A stretch of 64,000 nt of DNA from Phenylobacterium sp. (GTDB taxonomy: Bacteria > Pseudomonadota > Alphaproteobacteria > Caulobacterales > Caulobacteraceae). The notes under the pieces were generated by a model. The model saw nothing but the letters and a program-made list of their open reading frames with translations. It had not been told where the DNA came from and searched no databases. Shown here piece by piece: positions 43,010 to 50,629 of this stretch (positions are counted from its first letter, which is position 1; each line of letters begins with the position of its first letter). Where the stretch lies: NCBI RefSeq assembly GCF_013822795.1, contig NZ_PNLB01000003.1:124001-188000 (forward strand), written 5' to 3'. Both the position numbers and the translations under genes were made by a program.

Positions 43010-44815
43010 ATGTCGACCTATGTCTTCGAAACCATCACAGCGGCGCAGGCGCTGGCTTTCGACCGCGCCAACGACACCCTGGTCTTTTCGCTTCCGACCG
43101 CCACGGGGGCAGGCATGCGGGTCACATTCAACGCGGCGACAACGACGGAGCCGGCCTCGCTGTCGGTGCTCTCCATCCCAGGCGGCCGGACCGTCGTTTT
43201 TGGGGTCGGCCTGGCCGGCGGCGCTGATGTCATCTTCCCTGACGGGTCGGCCTTCGCGATCGGCATTCCTGGCGCCGGCTCCCTCAGGGGCGGACCCAAG
43301 GGCGATGGACTGGCGGGCTCCGGCCTGTCCGATCTCCTCGACGGCGCTGGCGGCGACGACGTCCTGGGCGGCGGTGACGGCGCCGACAGCCTGGTTGGCG
43401 GGGACGGCAGCGACCTGTTTATCGTCGAGGCGGGTGACTCGCCTGCGGCCGTCGGCCAGATGGACGTCGTGCTCGACTGGGCCCCGCAGGACCGCCTGAG
43501 TTTCCTAAGGCCCGCCGGGTCGGAGACAAACTACCTTGAGGCGACCGCGAGCTCCTTCGCCGGGGCCCGATCGCTCGCCGACGCCCAGATCGCGAACGGC
43601 TCTATCGACTACGTGGCAGTGCAGGTTGGAAGCGACGTCATCGTCTTCGCCGACAGCGAGGCCGATGACCGGACGGCGGACGATGCGGTGATCCTTCGCT
43701 CTCGGACGCTAGACGCAATCGACGCGTCGAACATTGTCGCGACGGTGACCGCCTCGCGCGCCACCGGGGCCCTGGCGCCCACCGGCGGCGGCGTCACGGC
43801 CACCATCTCGGGAAACCTCGACAACGCCCACATCTCGCACCTGCTGGGCGCGGACATCGACCTCGCGACATCGACCCACCTTGTCCTAAAGGGGCTCCTC
43901 GCGACGGCGGACCTCGTGGGGGTCGGCCTGGTCTACGACGCCAACGAGCAGCTCGCAGGAGGAACGGTCACCGAGCTCACGTTCGCGGACCTCGGCTCTC
44001 CGGTCGGCGTCATCCGCGGTCAGTTCACCGGCCTTTCCTTGCCGGCGGCTGGGATCGGAGCCTGGGTAACGACCGACGCCACCCAGGCCGCATTCGCGAC
44101 CATCCTGGCGGGGAGCGATACAGTCAGTGGCGGCCCGGGCGCGGACCTTCTGCGGGGCTATGACAGCGACGACGTGCTGGCCGGCGTCGGCGGCCGCGAC
44201 ACCATCTGGGGCGGCAATGGTGATGACACCATCTCCGCGACTCTGCCTCCTGGCGCTGCGGACACAGGCCAGGGACAGACCTACCTACGCGGTGAAGCGG
44301 GCGATGATCGCATCCAGGGCGGCTCGGGCTTCGACGACATTCACGGCAACACGGGGGCCGACACCGCCGCCGGCGGGGCTGGCGACGACTGGGTTGTCGG
44401 CGGCCAGGACAACGACCTGCTGACCGGCGACGGCGGCGCGGACATCGTCTACGGCAACATCGGCGCAGACACCTGCCAAGGCGGTGACGGTAACGACACC
44501 GTCCGCGGAGGCCAGGACAACGACATCGTCCTAGGCGGCGCGGGAGACGACTACGTCTCGGGCGACAGGGGCGACGACGTCGTCACCGGCGGCGCCGGGG
44601 CCGACCTCTTCCATACTTTCGGCGACGCAGGCCTGGACCGGGTGACAGACTTCAACCGGGCTGAAGGCGACCGCGTAATGCTGGATCCAGGGACGACGTA
44701 CACCGTGGCGCAAGTTGGAGCCGACACAGTCATCACCATGGGCCTGGGCGGGCAAATGGTGCTGGTCGGAGTTTCACTGTCGTCGCTGACCGGCGGTTGG
44801 ATTTTCGTGGGCTGA
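43010..44815 (+). CDS. RTX-type calcium-binding protein
   Basis: 601 aa from the ATG at 43010 (MSTYVFETITA). A short block of GGxGxD repeats lies at about 105-145 (LDGAGGDDVLGGGDGADSL). A ~200-residue beta-rich region follows. A long C-terminal block (about 365-550) contains many nonapeptides (GGPGADLL, GGNGDDTI, GGAGDDYV). The repeats form calcium-binding beta rolls. No N-terminal signal: such proteins leave through type I secretion using a C-terminal signal. No ABC exporter is in the window. No toxin or enzyme domain is recognised; a surface or adhesin role is likely. Confidence 0.85.
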   Translation: MSTYVFETITAAQALAFDRANDTLVFSLPTATGAGMRVTFNAATTTEPASLSVLSIPGGRTVVFGVGLAGGADVIFPDGSAFAIGIPGAGSLRGGPKGDGLAGSGLSDLLDGAGGDDVLGGGDGADSLVGGDGSDLFIVEAGDSPAAVGQMDVVLDWAPQDRLSFLRPAGSETNYLEATASSFAGARSLADAQIANGSIDYVAVQVGSDVIVFADSEADDRTADDAVILRSRTLDAIDASNIVATVTASRATGALAPTGGGVTATISGNLDNAHISHLLGADIDLATSTHLVLKGLLATADLVGVGLVYDANEQLAGGTVTELTFADLGSPVGVIRGQFTGLSLPAAGIGAWVTTDATQAAFATILAGSDTVSGGPGADLLRGYDSDDVLAGVGGRDTIWGGNGDDTISATLPPGAADTGQGQTYLRGEAGDDRIQGGSGFDDIHGNTGADTAAGGAGDDWVVGGQDNDLLTGDGGADIVYGNIGADTCQGGDGNDTVRGGQDNDIVLGGAGDDYVSGDRGDDVVTGGAGADLFHTFGDAGLDRVTDFNRAEGDRVMLDPGTTYTVAQVGADTVITMGLGGQMVLVGVSLSSLTGGWIFVG

Positions 44816-44890
44816 CGCACGCCGGCCGTGAGCCCGGTTTAGCCGTGCATGCGACCTCAAGGTCGGGCCTGCGCCATGTGTGGGCGTCGG

Positions 44891-45000
44891 CATCGCGCCA
44901 TCAGCGGAAGTTGGGTCGCGGCCGAAAGCGGACTAAATGAGGTCCGCTTGCGGGAGCTTCAGGCTCGACCGCTACCGACCCATAGCGGACATGAGCGGAC
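44891..45000 (+). repeat. Dispersed palindromic repeat, copy A
   Basis: Core AAGCGGAC-N8-GTCCGCTT (44926-44949), a perfect 8-bp stem, followed by GCGGGAGCTTCAGG and CGACCGCTACCGACCC. Flanking CGCCATCAGCGGAAGTTGGG is shared with copy C (54490-54580); a shorter related copy B lies at 47581-47650. Confidence 0.6.
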
Positions 45001-45076
45001 AGCCCCAAGCCGTCGGTGAGAAGGAGAAGACTGCGCCGCTGTTGTCAGAGCAATTCGTTTCATCGATACGGCCAAT

Positions 45077-45211
45077 ATGAACGCGCTCAGCCCGGCCCAG
45101 CTGAACCATGCATTTGAGAGCAGCCAATCTGGCCGTGGGTTTCACCTGGTGTCGAGCTTCGCGGCTTACACGCAATCGAGCGGCGCCGTGGTCTGCGATG
45201 TCGAGGGCTGA
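45077..45211 (+). CDS. Possible 44-codon small gene or gene remnant
   Basis: An open frame from ATG at 45077 to TGA at 45209-45211 encodes 44 residues beginning MNALSPAQLNHAFESSQ. Amino-acid make-up is protein-like, but there is no clear ribosome-binding site and no recognised family. It lies between a dispersed repeat and the amidase gene. Confidence 0.2.
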   Translation: MNALSPAQLNHAFESSQSGRGFHLVSSFAAYTQSSGAVVCDVEG

Positions 45212-45327
45212 GCCAGATCCGGGGCGCTGCCCATGCGTAGCTGGTTGCAGTCACGCTAGTTTCCCCCTTCGGAAACCTGAGGGCAGCCCGCGAGTTCAAA
45301 AAATCTCATTTCTGGAGCCTTATACAT

Positions 45328-46758
45328 ATGCCCGAGAAGTCCCCGTTGGAGCTTGATCTAAGAGAACTATCCCGGGCAATCACCGAACGTCGCTGGAGCG
45401 CCCGTGACGTTATCGAGGCTTCCTTATCCCGAGTGGCGACGCTCGACCGTGATTTGCATGCCTTCTGCACGCTTGACGATACGGCAATGGCGCAGGCCGA
45501 GGATATCGACCGTCGCCTTGGCGCGGGATTGCCGGTTGGTGCGCTGGCAGGCGTTCCGGTCGCGGTGAAGGATCTGATCTGCACAAAGGATTTGCGGACA
45601 ACTTTTGGCTCGCGCATCTACGCTGACTTTGTTCCCGAGCAAGATGACATCGTGGTCGAGCGCCTCAAGGCGGCGGGAGCGATCATTGTCGGCAAGACGA
45701 ACACGTCAGAGTTCGGCTACGGTGGCATCGGTCACAACCACGTTTTTCCCACAACGCGGAATCCTTGGAACACGGCTCTGACGCCTGGGGGCTCCAGTGC
45801 CGGTTCGGCAGCGGCAGTCGCAGCTCGGATGGTTCCTCTGGCCTTGGGAAGCGACGGCGGGGGGTCGATACGCATCCCTGCATCCTTATCTGGCGTCTTC
45901 GGAATGAAGCCCTCTTGGGGACGTGTCCCACTGTTTCCGGGGTGCAGGGACGAACGCTATCCCGGTCAGTCTGGCTGGGAGTCGCTTGAACATATTGGTC
46001 CGCTGACCCGCACCGCAGCCGACGCAGCACTTGCTCTGTCGGTCATCAGCGGCCCTTCATCTCTCGACAGGCATTCAATTCCGTCTCAGGCCGAGGCTTG
46101 GATTTTGAAGGACCTTGGGACGATGAAGGGCGCTCGTATCGCCTACACCAGTGATCTTGGCTTTGCAGTCGTCGATCCCGAGGTGCGCGCTGCATTCGAG
46201 GATGCCATCAAGCAATTGGAGAGAGTGATAGGCTCTGTTGAATGTGCTTATCCTGCCGTTGGTAACACCGAAGGCCTTCTCGACACGCTCGTCGCTCTTG
46301 AAACGGATCGGGCCGGACTAAAGGCCATGGCATCTGATCGAGGTATCAAACTGGATGGGTGGATTGGAAGTATTCTTGACCGCACGTGGAGTGCAGACCA
46401 GTTCACCGCAGCGCTCATGGAGCGGAAGCGAATTGCTAACATTACCGCTCAGTTCATGGGCGAATTCGACTTCCTCTTGACGCCCTCTACCGCAACCGGC
46501 GCCTTCGCAGCGGACACATACGGCCCTGTGGAAATAGCGGGGCGTTCACTTCCACCGTCCGCATGGGTTCCCTTTTCCGCCCTCGCAAACTTCACTGGCC
46601 TGCCGGCGGCTTCGGTTCCAATTGGCTTTACAGCCGATGGCCGCCCAATCGGGCTCCAGATCATGGGACGACATCTGGACGACAGGGGGGTGCTTTCCTT
46701 GTCTGCTGTGATCGAGATGCTCTTTCAGCATGACCGCTGGCCTGGCTCACCGCTGTGA
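45328..46758 (+). CDS. Amidase signature enzyme
   Basis: 476 aa. The Ser-Ser-Lys triad is visible: Lys81 (VAVKDL), Ser156/157 in TPGGSSAGSAA and Ser179 in GSDGGGSIRIP. The C-terminal part (WVPFSALANFTGLPAASVPIGF, GLQIMGRHLDD) is normal for family amidases that hydrolyse aliphatic or aryl amides or act on Glu-tRNA-like substrates; no GatB or GatC is nearby, so a stand-alone amidase. Base and codon use are visibly less GC-rich than the flanks, and repeats and a small integrase gene are close, so it was probably acquired horizontally. Confidence 0.85.
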   Translation: MPEKSPLELDLRELSRAITERRWSARDVIEASLSRVATLDRDLHAFCTLDDTAMAQAEDIDRRLGAGLPVGALAGVPVAVKDLICTKDLRTTFGSRIYADFVPEQDDIVVERLKAAGAIIVGKTNTSEFGYGGIGHNHVFPTTRNPWNTALTPGGSSAGSAAAVAARMVPLALGSDGGGSIRIPASLSGVFGMKPSWGRVPLFPGCRDERYPGQSGWESLEHIGPLTRTAADAALALSVISGPSSLDRHSIPSQAEAWILKDLGTMKGARIAYTSDLGFAVVDPEVRAAFEDAIKQLERVIGSVECAYPAVGNTEGLLDTLVALETDRAGLKAMASDRGIKLDGWIGSILDRTWSADQFTAALMERKRIANITAQFMGEFDFLLTPSTATGAFAADTYGPVEIAGRSLPPSAWVPFSALANFTGLPAASVPIGFTADGRPIGLQIMGRHLDDRGVLSLSAVIEMLFQHDRWPGSPL

Positions 46759-46863
46759 GCTTGCCGTAGTCGGGCTTTCGCCTCTCACGCGGGCATGTGG
46801 AAGGTCACCTTACCACCCTGCCCTGACGTAGGGCGGGTCCGCTCGCCGGGCCCGCCAAGTCGC

Positions 46864-47490
46864 TTAGAGCTCGACCTGCTCAGAGATCGAGAGGGCGTCG
46901 TCCACCTCGATGCCGAGGTATCTGACCGTACTCTCCAGCTTGCGGTGGCCGAGAAGCAGCTGACAGGCCCTGAGGTTGCCGGTCTTCTTGTAGAGTAGCG
47001 CTACCTTGGTGCGACGAAGACTGTGGGTGCCGTAGGCCGCTGATTCCAGTTCGATCAGCCGAACCCAGCTGTCGACAAGTCGCGCATACTGTCGCGTGGT
47101 CATGTGGCGGCCGGGCCGGGTTCGGCTGGGAAACAGCCAATCGTCTGCTCGAACACCCCTGACCGGCAGCCAATCTTCGATCGAACTACTGGTCGGCTCG
47201 GTGATCTCGAAGGGCACTGGGAGACCGGTCTTCTGCTGGACGACCGTTGAGCGGGTACGAAGTACGCCGCCTGGCGCTACATCGCTAACTCTGAGGCGGA
47301 CCAGGTCGCAGGCTCGCAGCTTTGAATCGAGAGCGCAGTTGAACAGCGCCAAGTCGCGGCAGCGCCGCACGCCTTTCAACTCCTGCCGGATCGCCCAGAC
47401 GTGCTTTGGCTTTAGCGGCGCCTTTGGGCCGATCAGTCGGCTGGCGTTCCAGGGCCTGCTTGGTGTGCGGAATAGGTCGGGCTGGCTCAT
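46864..47490 (-). CDS. Small tyrosine recombinase
   Basis: 208 aa from the ATG at 47490 (MSQPDLF). The full catalytic set is visible: Arg59 (SKLRACDLVRL), Lys87 (VVQQKTGL), His156-x-x-Arg159 (GTHSLRR), His182 (LLGHRKLESTVRYLGI) and the nucleophile Tyr191. The core-binding domain is minimal, as in the short site-specific integrases frequent in alphaproteobacterial accessory regions. It could have mobilised the amidase segment next to it; no att repeats were identified. Confidence 0.8.
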   Translation of the reverse strand: MSQPDLFRTPSRPWNASRLIGPKAPLKPKHVWAIRQELKGVRRCRDLALFNCALDSKLRACDLVRLRVSDVAPGGVLRTRSTVVQQKTGLPVPFEITEPTSSSIEDWLPVRGVRADDWLFPSRTRPGRHMTTRQYARLVDSWVRLIELESAAYGTHSLRRTKVALLYKKTGNLRACQLLLGHRKLESTVRYLGIEVDDALSISEQVEL

Positions 47491-47580
47491 GGCCACCTCC
47501 ATTGAGGCAGCCCCGACGTCACAACGGGTGAACAGCTATCGACCGCGTCGCGCCAATAGGAGACCTAGGCGTCAGCGCGG

Positions 47581-47650
47581 ATAGCGGAACTAGCGAATGG
47601 TCCGCTTGAGGGAGCGCGGCGCTCGTCGGGATCCGACCCTTAGCTGACGT
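47581..47650 (+). repeat. Dispersed palindromic repeat, copy B
   Basis: AGCGGAAC-N8-GGTCCGCT followed by a GAGGGAGC tract and GATCCGACCC. Same layout as copies A (44891-45000) and C (54490-54580), shorter and more diverged, with one mismatch in the stem. Confidence 0.45.
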
Positions 47651-47691
47651 TCAATTCAGCGCGGGCTGGCGCGAGACGATCATCGCGACAG

Positions 47692-48606
47692 CTAGTCGAA
47701 CCACAGAGCGCGCCAGCTAAGCGCGAATGAGGTGAAATCGCCGCCGTATCTGGTTAGGGTGCCCTGGGAGTAGCTGAAAAGAAGGGATTGGCGCTGGGCG
47801 ATCGGGACCGACACGGTCGCACCGATCCGGGCGTTCTCCTGCCTATTGGCCTCAAGACGCCCGCCGACGACTGTGTCGCCGCCTACGTAGTAGGTGGTGT
47901 TCAACGCGGCCCAGAGGCCCGGCTTGAACGTATAGCTGATATGGGCCTGGAACGTGCCCATCGGCCTTCTCTCCTGTCGAAGGCCCAGGAAATTCTCATT
48001 GTCGCCGTACAGCCAGACGCCCGCATAGGCGTCTACTTGCCAGCGACCAAAGGGCGCTGAGGCCCCGATCTCAGGTTTAAACGCCCAGCGATTGGCGCCG
48101 ATGTTGACCAGCTTGTTCGGCATGTATTCGCCGGTCGGAGCGACAGCCAGGAGGCTAACCCCGACAACGGGCTGCGGCTTGCGGTTCGCGAACGGCTCAG
48201 GTGAAAGGGCCGGCCCGCCGATCAGCATGGTGCTGAACTTCAAGCGCATGTCGCCCAGTCCCGAGCGGCTTATGGATCGCGACGCTTCACGCAGATTGCC
48301 GGTCGCATCGCCCCACATGTACGGGACGGCAATGAGGACGCTCGACTGGTGGCCGCCGATGTCGATCACCTTGCTGTAGGCGATGGTCGCTAGGTTGATG
48401 TCAGCCTGCGCGTCCGAGATCGGCGCGCCCGCATCGAACACCACCTCCCCGCTGGATTGCCCGTAAGCAGCGACGACGAAGTTCGTGCCCACCGGCGACG
48501 GCGAATAGGAGCGCGGCTCCAACTCCTGTGCGCTGGCGGGCCAAGCCGCGGCGGCGATCGCGGCAAGGCCGCCGATGAACGCCGTCGTGCGTTGGATGCT
48601 GAGCAT
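47692..48606 (-). CDS. Phenol_MetA_deg family outer-membrane protein
   Basis: 304 aa. Signal peptide ending in WPASAQE. The mature protein is made of amphipathic beta strands with recurring G-x-Y/W patterns (YSPSPVGTNFVVAAYG, GLGDMRLKFSTML, LLAVAPTGEY, TFQAHISYTFKPGLWAALNTTYYVGGD) and ends FALSWRALWFD with a C-terminal aromatic, as in outer-membrane barrels. The PF13557 family is called transporter, MetA-pathway of phenol degradation; the substrate is not inferable here. Confidence 0.75.
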   Translation of the reverse strand: MLSIQRTTAFIGGLAAIAAAAWPASAQELEPRSYSPSPVGTNFVVAAYGQSSGEVVFDAGAPISDAQADINLATIAYSKVIDIGGHQSSVLIAVPYMWGDATGNLREASRSISRSGLGDMRLKFSTMLIGGPALSPEPFANRKPQPVVGVSLLAVAPTGEYMPNKLVNIGANRWAFKPEIGASAPFGRWQVDAYAGVWLYGDNENFLGLRQERRPMGTFQAHISYTFKPGLWAALNTTYYVGGDTVVGGRLEANRQENARIGATVSVPIAQRQSLLFSYSQGTLTRYGGDFTSFALSWRALWFD

Positions 48607-48863
48607 GGAACGCCCCGTCCTGACGATGACGCAGTCTTCGGTGGGCTGTGGTTCGCGGCTATCGGGTGAAACCCTAGGGGCTGCGCCAGCAGTCCGCGGC
48701 GGGCCGGCGCGGCTTCAGCAAAGCTCTCGCCATTCGCCCTTGTTCGCCATCCGGAGGGCGCGGGTTTTTGCGGATAGCGGCCCCGCATCAGACCGCCAAG
48801 GGTGTCGGCGGGCGGGCACGGCCTGCCCGAAATCTCAAGCTAGGCGTGCCTAAGGAGGCTAAG

Positions 48864-49484
48864 ATGGCGACGACGCCCGACACCAAGCGACCCCCACGTG
48901 TTGTCCTGCCGCCGCTGGCTCCGCTCCCCGATGTGAGCGGTCGCAGTGATGAGCAAGCTTCAACCGAATACTCGCACTATCGTACCGGCCTCTCTCGACA
49001 TCGCACCGACCTGTCGGAACACCGAACGGGCCTATCTGAGTACCGCACGGATCTTTCGGACCACCGGACTGAACTTTCGATGCGGCGCACTGGAATGTCG
49101 ATCCAGCGCACCAGAATGAGCGCGGATCGCACCTTAATGTCCGTTGTCCGGACGGCGCTCTCGTTGATCGGCTTCGGCTTCACGATCTACCAGGCGTTCG
49201 AGAAGCTGCACCGCACCGGAGTGATGGAGCATTCGGAGTCGCCCAGAAACTTCGGCCTCACCCTGATCACCATTGGGGTCATCCTACTTCTCGGCGGCAT
49301 CATCAACCACGCCCGTTTCGGCTTGGAGCTACGTGGGCTGAGAAGCGCCATGGCGTCTGCGGGCCTAGTCTATGCCGACACGCCCTACCCCGTATCCGTC
49401 ACGTTCATTTGCGCGCTGCTGCTGTTGATGGCCGGCTTGGCGGCAGCTGCAAGCATCCTCTTTAACTTCGCGCTCTTTGGCTAA
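48864..49484 (+). CDS. DUF202 (YidH-like) membrane protein with tandem heptads
   Basis: 206 aa from the ATG at 48864, which follows AAGGAGG. Residues 38-100 are nine consecutive 7-residue units of the form xxRTx(L/M)S, the last two being the normal DUF202 motif (DRTLMS, VRTALSLIGFGF). Three membrane helices follow (about 95-115, 135-155 and 182-204). The heptad array is an expansion of the family's own motif and would form a long helix before the membrane domain. Function unknown. A DUF1622 membrane gene follows. Confidence 0.8.
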   Translation: MATTPDTKRPPRVVLPPLAPLPDVSGRSDEQASTEYSHYRTGLSRHRTDLSEHRTGLSEYRTDLSDHRTELSMRRTGMSIQRTRMSADRTLMSVVRTALSLIGFGFTIYQAFEKLHRTGVMEHSESPRNFGLTLITIGVILLLGGIINHARFGLELRGLRSAMASAGLVYADTPYPVSVTFICALLLLMAGLAAAASILFNFALFG

Positions 49485-49519
49485 CGCGCCGGGACGCCCA
49501 ACGGGAAGGAGACGTTCGC

Positions 49520-49873
49520 ATGGAAGAGCTGCTGAAAGAATTCGCCAGCCACATCGCCCTGGCCGCTGAACTTGTCTGCGTACTCTGCGTCGCGGTCGGT
49601 TCGGCTATCGCGCTCGCCCGGGTGGTCCTGGCGCTCGTGCGGGGCCAAGGGACGAACCCTGCAGTTCGCCGCGCTATCTTCGTCGGCTTCGCCGGCTGGA
49701 TCATCCTCGCTTTAGAGTTCGCGCTCGGCGCGGACATTGTGCGCACCGCCATCACCCCGACCTGGGACCAGATCGGCCAACTAGCCGCCATTGCCGCGAT
49801 CCGCACGGCGCTGAACTACTTCCTGGAAAAGGACGTGGAGAGCCGCGAGGAGCCAAGGCTCGCTCAAGAGTAG
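49520..49873 (+). CDS. DUF1622 family membrane protein
   Basis: 117 aa with GGAAGGAG upstream. Three membrane segments (about 10-38, 50-70 and 82-100) and the family pattern RRAIFVGFAGWIILALEFALGADIVRTAI...AIRTALNYFLEKD. Function unknown. It lies 35 bp after the DUF202 gene and probably shares its transcript. Confidence 0.85.
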   Translation: MEELLKEFASHIALAAELVCVLCVAVGSAIALARVVLALVRGQGTNPAVRRAIFVGFAGWIILALEFALGADIVRTAITPTWDQIGQLAAIAAIRTALNYFLEKDVESREEPRLAQE

Positions 49874-49894
49874 GTCTACTGTGACCCCGGATGG

Positions 49895-50146
49895 TCACTC
49901 CTTATTCTGGAGCGGCGAACTTGCGCGCGTCACATAAATGCAGTTGAGGCCACTCCGCTCAGCAAGAGATCGTGCGGCGTCCAACGCTCCAGCCCAATCA
50001 TCGGCCCCGATCTCATGGGTGATCAGGCTGCCGCTAACAGTCACGCGACCGTCGCTGCCGTTACGCTCAATAAGCCAGATTGTCAGCACGCTGCTGGCCG
50101 GCGGCGTCTCGCCAGTAGGGAGCTGTATAATTTTCGAAGCCGACAT
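49895..50146 (-). CDS. Small hypothetical protein
   Basis: 83 aa from the ATG at 50146 (MSASKIIQLP). A beta-alpha layout (VLTIWLIERN, RVTVSGSLITHE, WAGALDAARSLAERSG, CIYVTRAS) looks like a real small cytosolic protein. No strong ribosome-binding site. Convergent with DUF1622. Confidence 0.4.
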   Translation of the reverse strand: MSASKIIQLPTGETPPASSVLTIWLIERNGSDGRVTVSGSLITHEIGADDWAGALDAARSLAERSGLNCIYVTRASSPLQNKE

Positions 50147-50629
50147 TACCGCGCTCGTCGTGGTGGAGCCAATCGCGCCACCCACCCAAACACTGAACGA
50201 CTAAACCTGGGACGCGAGGGTGCTTAACGACGGTGGCTGTCCGACGTTCCGTGATCGTCGCCGTGGGGGCGACAGCGCCGATATGGCTGATGTGCCGATA
50301 CACGCTCCGCAAAAGCAAACACCCGGCTGACTCTCGCTTATCAGCCGGGCGCCGCTCGAAGCCGGGGAGCTTCATCCGCGGGAACTGGAGGATCCAGCGG
50401 CGCCCAATGGGAGCTCATACCCTGAAGGTTGTCCATCAGGCCAAACCCGCGGAAACCCGGTCCGCCACCGAGCCTGAGGGTCCGGGTCGGGCGAATCCAC
50501 CACGTCTCCTAGGGGTTCACCCGGTCGCCCGACCCAGACGCCGCGGGCGATGGTTGCTGGCTAACATGGCCCGTGGTCGCGCGTTCGGCTCGATCTAGGC
50601 ACATCCACACATCGCTGCGGAGGCCCCAG
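50147..50629. other. Non-coding region before the arylsulfatase
   Basis: No supported gene, repeat or RNA seen. The sulfatase ribosome-binding site GCGGAGG lies at its right end. Confidence 0.35.

Noticed and set aside
44107..44600. Periodic DNA resembling a repeat or CRISPR array
   Set aside because: The period reflects GGxGxD codons of the RTX protein; there are no conserved repeats with unique spacers. No CRISPR array was seen anywhere in the window.
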